From Sphingomonas sp. CL5.1 (GTDB taxonomy: Bacteria > Pseudomonadota > Alphaproteobacteria > Sphingomonadales > Sphingomonadaceae): a stretch of 64,000 bases of DNA. Where the stretch lies: NCBI RefSeq assembly GCF_013344685.1, contig NZ_CP050137.1, positions 3,589,001 to 3,653,000 on the forward strand, written 5' to 3'. The notes under the pieces were generated by a model. That model worked only from the letters and a program-made list of their open reading frames with translations. It was not told where the DNA came from and searched no databases. A program made the translations under genes and the position numbers. This document shows positions 1-8,468 of this stretch, one piece after another; positions within the stretch are counted from its first letter, which is position 1; every line of letters begins with the position of its first letter.

Positions 1-384
1 GAACGCGAGCGGCGCGCCGGTGTCCGCGTCGTTGAGCACGAAGGTCAGGATCGAGCGCGGCAGGCCCTTGTCGCGATTCTCGATGTTCGAGCCGTACCAT
101 TTCATCCCGGCGGTGCGGAAACGGCCGCCCAGATAGGCCGGCATCGCCATGAACCGGCGGTCCGTGGTCGATCTCGGCATATCCGGGAAGGGCGACGAGT
201 CGGGGAACATGACGATCGCGCCATGCGAATTGTTGTTCGCGCCGGCCATCCGGTAATCGCCGTGATAGAGCAGCGCGAACATCTCCTCCATGGCGTCGAC
301 GCAGGCCGCCATGTCGGTGACGCCCGCCCGGATCATGTCGGGCTCGGAGAGGTACAGAAAATCGATCCTGGTGGATGCTGTCAT
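1..384 (-). CDS. Ornithine cyclodeaminase / mu-crystallin family protein (3' part outside window)
   Basis: The minus-strand frame starts with ATG at 384 and stays open to the window edge, giving 128 residues of the N-terminal part. The opening (LYLSEPDMIRAGVTDMAAC) and the later stretch AGMKWYGSNIENRDKGLPRS match the N-terminal substrate-binding half of the ornithine cyclodeaminase/mu-crystallin family, NAD(P)-dependent enzymes acting on amino or imino acids. The NAD-binding Rossmann half would lie outside the window. The closest annotation I recall for this kind of start is the 'tyramine oxidase subunit B' branch, so the substrate is open. It is divergent from an AraC regulator whose N-terminal domain resembles that of amino-acid catabolism regulators, with 270 bp between them, which suggests a regulated amino or imino acid catabolic gene. 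Confidence 0.8.
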   Translation of the reverse strand, partial: MTASTRIDFLYLSEPDMIRAGVTDMAACVDAMEEMFALLYHGDYRMAGANNNSHGAIVMFPDSSPFPDMPRSTTDRRFMAMPAYLGGRFRTAGMKWYGSNIENRDKGLPRSILTFVLNDADTGAPLAF

Positions 385-654
385 GTCAGTCGCGATACCC
401 GCTAGATGATGGCGATCGAGCGCGGCGCGGGATGCGATGCCGCCGGTCCGACCGCCTCCGCCAACCGGCTTTGCCGGGGAAGCCATCCACCGAGCATCAC
501 GAAATCCCCACGCCCCGGAACGGGTCTTGCCCGTCACGATCGAACCATTGCACTTTGGCTTGGAAGGTGGTTGGGCGTAGATTGCAGAGTGGGATATTGG
601 CTTTGCAAAGTCGGCCAATGCGAGGACCACGATGGCCGGAGGCTTGGATTCATC

Positions 655-1698
655 ATGCAAGACGCCGTGAACGCGGGTGAGCAGGCGAGCATCCGTCTGC
701 TGTTTCTGACGGCCCTGATCGACGCGCTGCCCGAAGCCGGCGCGCGGATCGATCCGCTGCTGCGCGAACACGGCTTCTCGCGCGCGCAACTGGCCAGCCC
801 TTACGAGCGAGCGCCGCTGCACCGCTATGTCGCGCTGCTGGAGCATGCCGCCCTGAAGTTCGATCGGCCGTATCTGGGGCTCGACATGGGGATGGGTTTC
901 GGCCTGGCCGAACTGGGTCCGTTCCATGCGCTGCTGACGGCGGCGGACACGTTGCGGACCGCGCTCGATTCGCTCGCCCGGTTCCAGACCCGCTGGCAAA
1001 GCCGGACGCTGCTGGATGCCGAGATCGGCCCCGAGACGACCATTTTCAGCTATCGCATCGAGGATCAGCGGATCTGGCCGCGCCGTCAGGATGCCGAATT
1101 CGCCATCATCGGCATGGTGACACTGATCAAGCAGCTTGCCCGCAACACCTGGTTTCCGGTCGAGGTTCGTTTCGAACATTCGATCGCCGGTCGCGAGGAT
1201 CGCCTTGCCCGCTGTTTTCGCGCCCCGGTGGCCGGCAACCATGTGGCCAACCAGATCGTCGTCAGGAACGACGATCTCGATCGTCCGCTGGCCGGCGCGG
1301 CGCGATCGGAGGACCGGAAGCGCAAGGACATCCTCGAATGTCATCTGCTCGATCTTCTGCGGCCGGATCAGGAGCCGGCAAAAAGCCTTGCGGCGCAGGC
1401 GCTCGACCTCATCGCGCGCCGCCTCGGCCGCGCGCATGTCGATTGCGATTCCATCGCGGCGGAACTCAACCTGTCCGGCCGGTCGCTGCGCCGCCGGCTG
1501 CTCGAGGAAGGAACGTCCTTCCGCAATCTTTTGCAGGAGGCGCGTCAGGGCCGCGCGCGCGCCATGTTGCAGGCGTCCGACGTGCCCCTCTCGGTCGCGG
1601 CGGAACGGCTCGGCTATTCGGACAGCGCGACATTCTCCCGCGCGTTCAAGGACTGGACGGGAGTGTCGCCGGGCCGGTTCGCGCGCAAGACTGACTGA
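655..1698 (+). CDS. AraC-family transcriptional regulator (OruR/ArgR-like layout)
   Basis: The predicted protein has 347 residues. The N-terminal two thirds resemble the 'arabinose-binding domain of AraC regulator' type seen in OruR-like regulators; the C-terminal 100 residues are a two-helix-turn-helix AraC DNA-binding domain (LDLIARRLGRAHVDCDSIAA, then RSLRRRLLEEGTSFRNLLQE, and the closing SDSATFSRAFKDWTGVSPGR signature). The frame is open further upstream to 406, but the part before ATG 655 is low in family resemblance, and the domain begins just after 655 (QASIRLLFLTALIDAL), so I chose 655. It is divergent from the ornithine-cyclodeaminase-family gene and is a natural candidate to control it. 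The effector is unknown. Confidence 0.88.
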   Translation: MQDAVNAGEQASIRLLFLTALIDALPEAGARIDPLLREHGFSRAQLASPYERAPLHRYVALLEHAALKFDRPYLGLDMGMGFGLAELGPFHALLTAADTLRTALDSLARFQTRWQSRTLLDAEIGPETTIFSYRIEDQRIWPRRQDAEFAIIGMVTLIKQLARNTWFPVEVRFEHSIAGREDRLARCFRAPVAGNHVANQIVVRNDDLDRPLAGAARSEDRKRKDILECHLLDLLRPDQEPAKSLAAQALDLIARRLGRAHVDCDSIAAELNLSGRSLRRRLLEEGTSFRNLLQEARQGRARAMLQASDVPLSVAAERLGYSDSATFSRAFKDWTGVSPGRFARKTD

Positions 1699-1755
1699 GA
1701 CCGCCTGCCCGGCGCGATCCCGCGGCGATGGGATCGCAGAAAGCGGTTCGCGAAG

Positions 1756-2955
1756 CTAGAAGATGAAGCTCCGCTTGACGAACCAATAGGTGCCGATCGA
1801 GATCAGGAAGGCCGCGCAAAGGTCGACGGTAAGCCGGCGTGGAAGCGTCAAATGGAAGCGGCGCAAGGCCATCACCGTCAGCGTGAGCAGCGTCACCACG
1901 CTCAACTGCCCGATCTCGACACCGATGTTGAAGCCCGCCAGCAGCTTGGCCAGCTGCGCCGTGGGGATCGGTTCGCTGAGCAGATCGGCGGCGAATCCGA
2001 AACCGTGGATGAGGCCGAACACCAGCGTCACCACCAGACGCAGCCGCGCGGCGTCGCGCACGTGACCGGACACCATCAGGTAGTTTGACGCGAAGAGGCC
2101 GGCGCCGAGCAGCAGGAGCGGCGGCAACAGGCCGAATCCCGCGACCCGGAACGCCGCCATCGCCAGCAATGGCGCGGCGGTGCTCAGGGCCAGAAGGCCG
2201 GGCCGATGCGTCACCACGGATATGTTCTCGATGCCTATAAGCGCGATGGTGAGCGCGACGAGCGCGTCGATGAATTCCGCATGCGGACGAATGACGCCCG
2301 TCACCGCGAGCGCGAGCGTCAGGCTGTGGCCGAGCGTGAAGCCGGTGATGACGAAAGCGAGATCCTTGAACCGCTTCGAGATCAGCACGAGCCCCAGCAG
2401 GAACGACATATGGTCGACGCCCGTGAAGATGTGCATGATGCCCATTTCCACGAAGGTGAGGAATCCCGCGCCGGCAACCTTGCCCCGGGATTCGTCCATA
2501 TCGATCGTGTGATCGTCCGAGTTCAGCACATATTCCGCGAAGTCCCCGCTGGCGGATTGGACCTCGGCAAGATTCACATGGGTGGGCACGACATCGTAGA
2601 AGGCGTTCGAACTCAGGACGATCCCGTTCGACGTCGGGCAATTGTAGAGGAACTCGACACGTCGATAGCCGGTTGCGGCGGCGACCGGCTTCGGCTTGTT
2701 CGCCAGCGGGCACTGCTTGCCCGCCGCGCTCGCCCCGACGCGCGGCAGCAGATAGGCGACGAGCGCCGGGTCGTTCGGCGGCCGGTGATCCGGCGTCAGC
2801 CGCCGCGCCTCGACATCGGATACGGAGAATGTGAGATGGACCGAGCTTCCGTCGACCAGCCAGTTGGAGTGGGACTCGCTGCGCGTATGGGCCAGGCCGG
2901 CGCTCGGCAGGCCGGCCAGGAACGCGATCAGCAGCAGTTGGAGCAACCGCCTCAT
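1756..2955 (-). CDS. HupE/UreJ-family membrane permease, long form with periplasmic domain
   Basis: The protein has 399 residues. A signal peptide (about 1-22) is followed by a soluble domain of about 140 residues, probably periplasmic, and then a six-to-seven-helix membrane domain from about residue 165. The membrane part carries the histidine-rich motifs of the HupE/UreJ_2 family: GIMHIFTGVDHMSF (H175, D181, H182), TGFTLGHSLTL (H210) and a later GLIHGFGFAADL. Family members of this type are linked to transport of nickel, cobalt or other metals, but for the long form the substrate is not established. Its ATG overlaps the stop of the upstream parvulin gene by 4 bp, and it is the last gene of the minus-strand operon that faces a TonB receptor. 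Confidence 0.85.
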   Translation of the reverse strand: MRRLLQLLLIAFLAGLPSAGLAHTRSESHSNWLVDGSSVHLTFSVSDVEARRLTPDHRPPNDPALVAYLLPRVGASAAGKQCPLANKPKPVAAATGYRRVEFLYNCPTSNGIVLSSNAFYDVVPTHVNLAEVQSASGDFAEYVLNSDDHTIDMDESRGKVAGAGFLTFVEMGIMHIFTGVDHMSFLLGLVLISKRFKDLAFVITGFTLGHSLTLALAVTGVIRPHAEFIDALVALTIALIGIENISVVTHRPGLLALSTAAPLLAMAAFRVAGFGLLPPLLLLGAGLFASNYLMVSGHVRDAARLRLVVTLVFGLIHGFGFAADLLSEPIPTAQLAKLLAGFNIGVEIGQLSVVTLLTLTVMALRRFHLTLPRRLTVDLCAAFLISIGTYWFVKRSFIF

Positions 2956-3857
2956 TGGAGCGCCGACGCGATGCGGATGTCGGCCCGCTTGCGCAGGAAG
3001 CGCTCGTTGCCGGCCTGGAGCCGCTTCACCTTGTCGTCGAGGAAGTCGTGCAACACCAGATCCTTGGAATGATCGAACGATGCCGGCACCGGCGGCTGAT
3101 TGTGCACCATGACGAGGATGTGGGTGCCGTCGGGCATCGCCACCGGGTCCGAGACCTGATGATCGCGCATCGACCTGGCGATCGCGAACAGGCGATCGCC
3201 CAGATGGACGCGCGCGGCGAAATAGAATTCCTCGCCGTCGTCCGTGCGGCCGCTCGACTTGAGCTTCAGCGAAGCGGGGCTGGCCCCTCCCCGCAGCTTC
3301 GCCACCAGCGCGGCCGGGTCGCCTCCGCCGGCGGGCACGATGAACTCCTGGACGGTCATCAGGCCCTGATTGGCGTAATTCGCCAGATGGGCGTCATACC
3401 AGGCGCGCAGTTCCTGATCGGTCGGCCGGGAGGTCATCGCATCCTGTGCCACCTGCCCTTCGGTGGAGGTGACCAGCGCCGCGCGGACATCGATGTCGTC
3501 GTTGGGCGCTCCCAGCTCCACGCCGCGCTGGACGTACAGCTCCTCCCGGATCATCTGGTCGAGGACCTTGGCTTTCTGCGCGCGCGTCGCGGAGCCTAGC
3601 CCGGCGTTGAAGCTGGACTGCAACTGCGCGTTGAAATCGGCCATCAGGATCGGAACACCGTTGACCAGCGCGGCATCTTCCGGCGGCACGCGGGCGGTGC
3701 GCGTGCCCTGCGCGGTAAACAATCCGATGCCTGCGATAATCAGCCCGATGAGCGCGCCGGCGCCGCACAATATCAACGATCGCCGGTTGGCGCGTCGTTC
3801 TTGCTCCGTCGATACGGGCGGGACGTCATTGGACACGGCTTGCCTCTTCGCAGTCAT
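2952..3857 (-). CDS. Membrane-anchored parvulin-type peptidylprolyl isomerase
   Basis: The 301-residue protein has a short cytoplasmic N-terminus, one membrane helix (about 28-49) and a periplasmic remainder. After the helix comes a SurA-N-like helical part (NGVPILMADFNAQLQ; REELYVQRGVELG) and then a PpiC/rotamase-like domain (LMTVQEFIV ... FYFAARVHLGDRLFAIARSM ... DGTHILVMVH). Such proteins fold or chaperone exported partners. Both ends overlap neighbours by 4 bp (cytochrome c upstream, HupE-like permease downstream), so it is translationally coupled. Its likely client is another component of the same system, for example the TonB receptor or the cytochrome; that is inference. Confidence 0.85.
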   Translation of the reverse strand: MTAKRQAVSNDVPPVSTEQERRANRRSLILCGAGALIGLIIAGIGLFTAQGTRTARVPPEDAALVNGVPILMADFNAQLQSSFNAGLGSATRAQKAKVLDQMIREELYVQRGVELGAPNDDIDVRAALVTSTEGQVAQDAMTSRPTDQELRAWYDAHLANYANQGLMTVQEFIVPAGGGDPAALVAKLRGGASPASLKLKSSGRTDDGEEFYFAARVHLGDRLFAIARSMRDHQVSDPVAMPDGTHILVMVHNQPPVPASFDHSKDLVLHDFLDDKVKRLQAGNERFLRKRADIRIASALQ

Positions 3858-4612
3858 TGCACGGATGGCGATCGCCGGGCGAGATCGGCGACATAGACGG
3901 CTACGTCGCGCAACTCGGCCGGGCTGAGCTTGCGCTCGAATGCCGGGCTGATACCGGCCCGCCCGCGCGAAATGGATCGATAGATGTCATCATGGCTGCC
4001 GCCGTACAGCCATGTCGAATCGCTCAGGGTCGGCGAGCCCGTGGAGGAATCGCCCGAGGCATCGAACTGGTGGCAGTCCCAGCATCCGGCGGTCGAACGG
4101 AACAGCTTGTCCCCGCGATCGGCGGCCGCCTGATCCGTCTGGCGGCCGGTGAACGACAATAGACGCTGCGTCAGGTCCTCGATCTGCCGCGGCGACTGTG
4201 GCGGCAACGGCTCCAGCTTGTACGGGTGCGCGGAGGCATAGGCCGGCATGGATGCGAGGTTTCGCCCACGCCTGTTGCTGGAGCGGATGCCGAACCGCGC
4301 GATATCCTCGATCTCCGCGACCTTCCCCGAGCCGTAAAGGAAATCGTCGTCGGTCAGGTCCGGAACGCCAAGGGACTGGTCCGGCTTGCCATCGGGTCCA
4401 TGGCAGGAGGCGCAGTTGGCGCGATACACCGCCGCTCCACGATCGAGCGCGAATGCCTTCAGGCGTGGATCGCGCATGATCGCCTCGGGATCGCTCCGGA
4501 CGATTTCCGCCTGGATGCCACTGCGATGCGCTTCCACGGCAACCGTCAGCAGGAGGATGGCGGCCGCCGCCAGCGCCAACAGGGCATAAGGGTGGCGAAG
4601 CCGGTTCAGCAT
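3854..4612 (-). CDS. Membrane-anchored diheme cytochrome c
   Basis: The 252-residue protein begins with a hydrophobic segment (about 10-29) that acts as an uncleaved anchor or signal peptide. Two class I haem c sites are visible: CASCH at residues 67-71 and CWDCH at 177-181, with NLASMPAYA (M122) a good candidate axial methionine for the first haem. The C-terminal part (FERKLSPAELRDVAVYVADL) is the usual final helix of cytochrome c. It should sit in the periplasm and pass electrons. It is coupled by a 4-bp overlap to the parvulin gene and preceded by two membrane proteins with conserved intramembrane histidines, so a small redox chain is plausible. The electron donor and acceptor cannot be read from sequence. 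Confidence 0.92.
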   Translation of the reverse strand: MLNRLRHPYALLALAAAAILLLTVAVEAHRSGIQAEIVRSDPEAIMRDPRLKAFALDRGAAVYRANCASCHGPDGKPDQSLGVPDLTDDDFLYGSGKVAEIEDIARFGIRSSNRRGRNLASMPAYASAHPYKLEPLPPQSPRQIEDLTQRLLSFTGRQTDQAAADRGDKLFRSTAGCWDCHQFDASGDSSTGSPTLSDSTWLYGGSHDDIYRSISRGRAGISPAFERKLSPAELRDVAVYVADLARRSPSVQ

Positions 4613-4778
4613 GGCGGATGCTTTCCGTCCGACCGTTCATGCGTCCCGTCTCGCGCGGACCGGGGGACGCGGCAGGGCCGGGCGACGATCAGGCCGGGCA
4701 CCAGGCCGGTCCCGGCATGTCGCCGATGAGGAATGTGAAACGGTCGCACTGCTGCACCACCGGCCTGTCGTGAGTTGC

Positions 4779-5288
4779 TCAGGAGAAGGCGGAGATCGTG
4801 AACCCGATCCAGCGGCCGAAGCAGATCACGAGGATCCAGAAGCCGAGCGAGGCAAAACCGGCGATCTTCGCCGACATCGGCGGAGCCAGGGCGTCATCCC
4901 AATCGACGATCCTGCGATACGCCGTGAGATGGAACACCGCCATATTGATCCCGGCGGCCAGCATCGCCAGCATTTTATATTGGAACTGCGTGTTGTGGGA
5001 ATATTGGACCGCGTTGGACGTGAACAGGAGGCTTCCGGTCACCACCGCGAGCGCGAATGCTCCCCATGTGAACGGCAGCAGGTCGATGATGAGCTGTCGC
5101 GCGCCGCGCCGGTGCGCCGGAAGTCCGACCAGGCGCAGGTCGACGATGCTGATCGTTCCGAACACCGTGGTTATGGCGAGGACGTGAAGCGATTCGATCC
5201 AGGGGAAGGTCGCATTGTTCTCGCGAATGGCCTGAGCGAGCGGCGAATCGTACAGCAGTTGGAAAACACTATCCAGGGTCACGGGCAT
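4779..5288 (-). CDS. DUF6644-type membrane protein A
   Basis: The 169-residue protein has about four membrane helices and no signal peptide. It shares layout and motifs with the next gene upstream: a histidine in the first helix (WIESLHVLAITTVFGTI, H35), the following IVDLRLVGLPAH, a W-G-A motif in helix two (PFTWGAFALAV) and a C-terminal ICFGRWIGFT. A second intramembrane histidine is present in helix three (MAVFHLTAY). Annotated relatives are known to me only as the uncharacterised DUF6644 family. The conserved histidines could bind haem b or a metal, which would fit the neighbouring diheme cytochrome c, but this is inference. It lies 166 bp upstream of the cytochrome start. Confidence 0.75.
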   Translation of the reverse strand: MPVTLDSVFQLLYDSPLAQAIRENNATFPWIESLHVLAITTVFGTISIVDLRLVGLPAHRRGARQLIIDLLPFTWGAFALAVVTGSLLFTSNAVQYSHNTQFQYKMLAMLAAGINMAVFHLTAYRRIVDWDDALAPPMSAKIAGFASLGFWILVICFGRWIGFTISAFS

Positions 5289-5330
5289 CCCCCCTTATGA
5301 AGGCTAAGACGTTGGTTCGACGGGAGCGGA

Positions 5331-5816
5331 TCAGGTGTAGGCGATCCAGCGGCCGCAGAAGATGATCGCCACCCAGATTATCAGCGACACCCATGCCAGC
5401 GGCTTGACGGCGGCGGACCAGGCGGCGTGCTCCACCCGGAACTCCGGATTGAGGATCGGCCGGCGGAACAGCATGGTCAGGACGAAGGCGGTCAGGACCA
5501 GCGTCATCTTGGTCCAGAAGACGGTGTTCGCCAGGGTACGGGCCGGCTCCGCGAGAACGAGGGTGGCGCCGGACGAGAGGAGGACGATAAGGGCGCCCCA
5601 CATCCAGGGAAGATATCGGCGGACCACCGTGGCCGGCGTCTCGTCGGTCGCAAGAACACCGGCGAGACGAAGATCGGTCACCAGCGCCGAGCCGATGAGA
5701 ACCCCGATCGCGAGAATGTGGATGCACTGGACCGACGGGATGATCCAGTCGACTTCCCGCAGCGCCGTGCTGACCTGGGTGTCATAGAGCCATTCTCCTA
5801 CGCCTTGATGGGACAT
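5331..5816 (-). CDS. DUF6644-type membrane protein B (paralogue of A)
   Basis: The 161-residue protein is a tandem paralogue of the downstream gene: about four membrane helices, a helix-one histidine (CIHILAIGVLIGSALVTDLR, H33), the helix-two motif PWMWGALIVLLSSG and the terminal IIFCGRWIAYT. It lacks the second helix-three histidine seen in the paralogue, where FVLTMLFRRP stands instead of FHLTAY, so the two may form an asymmetric pair. I start at ATG 5816 (MSHQGVGEWLYD), the position that aligns with the paralogue; an in-frame ATG at 5861 adds 15 polar residues. It is the first gene of the minus-strand operon and is divergent from the TonB receptor. Confidence 0.75.
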   Translation of the reverse strand: MSHQGVGEWLYDTQVSTALREVDWIIPSVQCIHILAIGVLIGSALVTDLRLAGVLATDETPATVVRRYLPWMWGALIVLLSSGATLVLAEPARTLANTVFWTKMTLVLTAFVLTMLFRRPILNPEFRVEHAAWSAAVKPLAWVSLIIWVAIIFCGRWIAYT

Positions 5817-6211
5817 CCTGTTGCTACTCCTGTTGGCTGGCGCGATCGAAATCCACGGCACCGTCGCCGGGGCGACGCTGAAAATGGAAATGGCGCGATC
5901 GCCTTGACGTGCGCCTTGCCGTCGGCGCGGTCGTCATCGAGCCATTGAGTAGTCGGGGGACCGCTCCATGAACATTTTGAAACGGTTTGATACGGCAACA
6001 AACCCCGTAATGATTGCACGCATCCGGCCTGTCCGATCCGTTGCGCGGGACGGGAGATGGGCGGTCTTGCCGACCGCTCGCCCGTGAGCGTGACGGTCCG
6101 CCACGCCCCGGCGGCGGCGCTTCCAAACCGTTCCGAAACCGTAATCGCCTTTCGTTTCGCGACGCTTCGAGATCATCGAGCGCGCTTCCTTCCCGAAATC
6201 AGGCGTACCCC
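5817..6211. promoter_or_regulatory. Divergent control region with repeated AAACCGT-type sites
   Basis: This 395-bp gap separates the DUF6644/cytochrome/HupE operon from the divergent TonB receptor and holds no gene that I can support. Three copies of an AAACSGTT-like word are visible: AAACGGTTT at 5980-5988 (itself nearly palindromic), AAACCGTT at 6125-6132 and AAACCGTA at 6136-6143. The last two are direct repeats 11 bp apart, one helical turn. Such spacing is typical of a regulator binding on one face of DNA. No regulator gene lies in the cluster, and no known riboswitch is recognisable. The binding-site reading is inference. Confidence 0.35.
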
Positions 6212-8434
6212 ATGTGTCACAAGCGACTGCCGTTCGCGATCCTCGCGTCGACCGCCCTGATCGCCCTGCCCGGCCAGGCCCTCGGCCAGGCATCGGCCGA
6301 CGTGGCGCAGCCTCCCTCGTCTCGACGCGCGCATGTCGATGATACGGCGAAGGAAGGGATGAGCACGAGCCCGGCACGCGAGGGCCAGCGGGACGTCATC
6401 GTCACCGCCTCCCGGCTGGACCTTCTCGGTCAGGCGACGACCGCGAGCCAGGGCGTCATCACCCGCAGCGAGGTCGAGCTTCGCCCGATCTACCGGGTCG
6501 GCCAGTTGTTCGAGAGCATTCCGGGGCTGGTGGTGACCGTCCATTCGGGCGAGGGCAAGGCCAACCAGTATCTGATCCGTGGCTACAATCTCGACCACGG
6601 CACCGATTTCTCCAATTTCATCGACGACATGCCGGTCAACCGGCCGACCAACACGCACGGCCAGGGTTATTCCGACCTGAACTTCCTGATGCCGCAGGTG
6701 GTGGCGCGGATCGACTATACCAAAGGCCCCTATTACGCGGCGGTCGGTGATTTCGGCGCGGTCGCCTCGTCGCATGTCTCGATCGCGAACGATATCCCCG
6801 ATCAGGTGAGCGCCACGATCGGAACCGAAGGCTATCAGGAGGTCTTCGCGGGCGGCACCTACCGGCTGGGCGAATCCCGGCGCGTGATGGCGGCGGCCGA
6901 CCTCAGCCATTATGACGGCCCCTGGCATCCGAAGCAGGATTTCCGGAAGATCAACATGATCCTGCGGTACAGCGAGGGATCGGCGTCGGACGGCGCATCG
7001 CTGACGGCGATGTATTATCAGAGCAGCGGCGGCCTCATCACCGATCAGCCCGAACGCGCGATCGAGCAGGGGCTGATCGGCCGCTTCGGCACGCTCGATC
7101 CGACCGACCACAGCCAGTCCCTGCGCTACAGCCTCTCGGGCCATATCGCGAAGCCGCTCGGCGCGGGGCAATGGTCGGCAAGCCTGTACGGCATCCGCAG
7201 CACGATGACGCTGTGGAACAACTTCACGCATTACCTCGACGATCCGGTCAACGGCGATCAGGAAGGGCAGAGCGAAGCCCGCACGACGCTGGGCGGGGTC
7301 ACCGAATATCGCCAGCCCAACGATATCGGGGCGATCCACATCGACACGGTGATCGGGCTGCAAGGCCGGTACGACACCGTCTTCGTGGGACGGCAGCATA
7401 CGCTTCACCGCACGACGGTGCTCGATTATTGCTCGCTCGATCAGGCCGACGGCTCGGTCACCACCTATCCCGCGGTCGGCTCCTATTGCAACGCGGACCG
7501 GGTGCATCTGCTCGATCTCGCGCCATATGCCCAGACGACGATCCGGTGGACGCCTTGGCTGCGCACCGTCGCGGGATTCCGGGAGGAATTCTACCACGCC
7601 AGCGACGTGAGCCACGTCACCGGCACATCGGGTCGCGGTCACCAATGGCTGGCCCAGCCGAAAGCCAGCCTGATTCTGGGGCCGTGGTCCAGAACCGAGC
7701 TTTATTTCAGCGCGGGACGCGGTTTCCACTCGGACGATGTGCGCGGCGTCTTCGGCACCGTGCCCGAGGAGGGCATCCCCCTCGCCGGCGGCAAGACGCC
7801 GCTGCTCGCCGCCACCTCAGGCTATGAGATCGGCTTGCGGACCGACATCATCCCCAGGCTCATGTTGCAGCTCGCGGCTTTCCAGCAGGATTTCCAGTCG
7901 GAGCTTACCTACAATGCCGATACCGGGCAGGATGAGGCCGGCGCGCCGAGCCGCCGCAAGGGAATCGAGATTTCGGGCCAGTATCGCCCCCGGACGTGGC
8001 TCGAGCTGAACGCGGACCTCGCCTTCTCCCGTCCCCGCTACCGGACCAGCGATCTGGCCGCCTTCGGGTTGACCGAACCCTATATCGCCGACGCGCCGAA
8101 TTTCATCTATTCCGCCGGTATTCTCGTTGACAAGCTCGGCCCCTGGTCGGGCGGCCTGCAATGGCGGCGGCTCGGAACGCATTCGCTCGTCGACGGAAGC
8201 AAATATCCCTTGGATAACGGCTATAGCGAATGGAACCTCGACGTGGGCTACCGGCTGCCCCACGGCTTCAAGTTCCAAATCTCGATCTACAATCTCTTCG
8301 ATTCCCGCGATGCGGCCGCCGATTATTATTACACCACGCGCCTGCCCGGCGAGCCGGCGGAGGGCATCGCGGGCTTCCAGACGCATCCGCTCGAACCCCG
8401 CTCCGCGCGGTTTACGCTGACCAAATATCTGTGA
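6212..8434 (+). CDS. TonB-dependent outer-membrane receptor, partner of the HupE/cytochrome operon
   Basis: The 740-residue protein has a cleavable signal peptide (about 1-25, ending ALGQA), a plug domain (VIVTASRLDLLGQA ... QLFESIPGLVVTVHSGEGKA ... QYLIRGYNLDHGTDFSNFID), and a long beta-barrel ending in a phenylalanine-poor but typical last strand (SARFTLTKYL). The VIVTA segment near residue 65 is in the place of a TonB box. I start at ATG 6212, directly before the signal peptide; the frame is open upstream to 6014 without family resemblance. Receptors of this class import metal chelates, haem, vitamins or sugars with TonB energy. Being divergent from a HupE-type permease suggests a metal or metal-complex ligand. 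Two cysteines (DYCSLDQ and SYCNADR) in an extracellular loop might form a disulfide. Confidence 0.92.
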   Translation: MCHKRLPFAILASTALIALPGQALGQASADVAQPPSSRRAHVDDTAKEGMSTSPAREGQRDVIVTASRLDLLGQATTASQGVITRSEVELRPIYRVGQLFESIPGLVVTVHSGEGKANQYLIRGYNLDHGTDFSNFIDDMPVNRPTNTHGQGYSDLNFLMPQVVARIDYTKGPYYAAVGDFGAVASSHVSIANDIPDQVSATIGTEGYQEVFAGGTYRLGESRRVMAAADLSHYDGPWHPKQDFRKINMILRYSEGSASDGASLTAMYYQSSGGLITDQPERAIEQGLIGRFGTLDPTDHSQSLRYSLSGHIAKPLGAGQWSASLYGIRSTMTLWNNFTHYLDDPVNGDQEGQSEARTTLGGVTEYRQPNDIGAIHIDTVIGLQGRYDTVFVGRQHTLHRTTVLDYCSLDQADGSVTTYPAVGSYCNADRVHLLDLAPYAQTTIRWTPWLRTVAGFREEFYHASDVSHVTGTSGRGHQWLAQPKASLILGPWSRTELYFSAGRGFHSDDVRGVFGTVPEEGIPLAGGKTPLLAATSGYEIGLRTDIIPRLMLQLAAFQQDFQSELTYNADTGQDEAGAPSRRKGIEISGQYRPRTWLELNADLAFSRPRYRTSDLAAFGLTEPYIADAPNFIYSAGILVDKLGPWSGGLQWRRLGTHSLVDGSKYPLDNGYSEWNLDVGYRLPHGFKFQISIYNLFDSRDAAADYYYTTRLPGEPAEGIAGFQTHPLEPRSARFTLTKYL

Positions 8435-8468
8435 CGCCGCGGTTCGTGGCGGGGTCGTCGCGCGGCAT

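Noticed and set aside
6173..7729. 518-codon minus-strand open frame inside the first TonB receptor gene
   Set aside because: It is the antisense reading of a clear TonB receptor and is rich in His, Arg and Asp without motifs.
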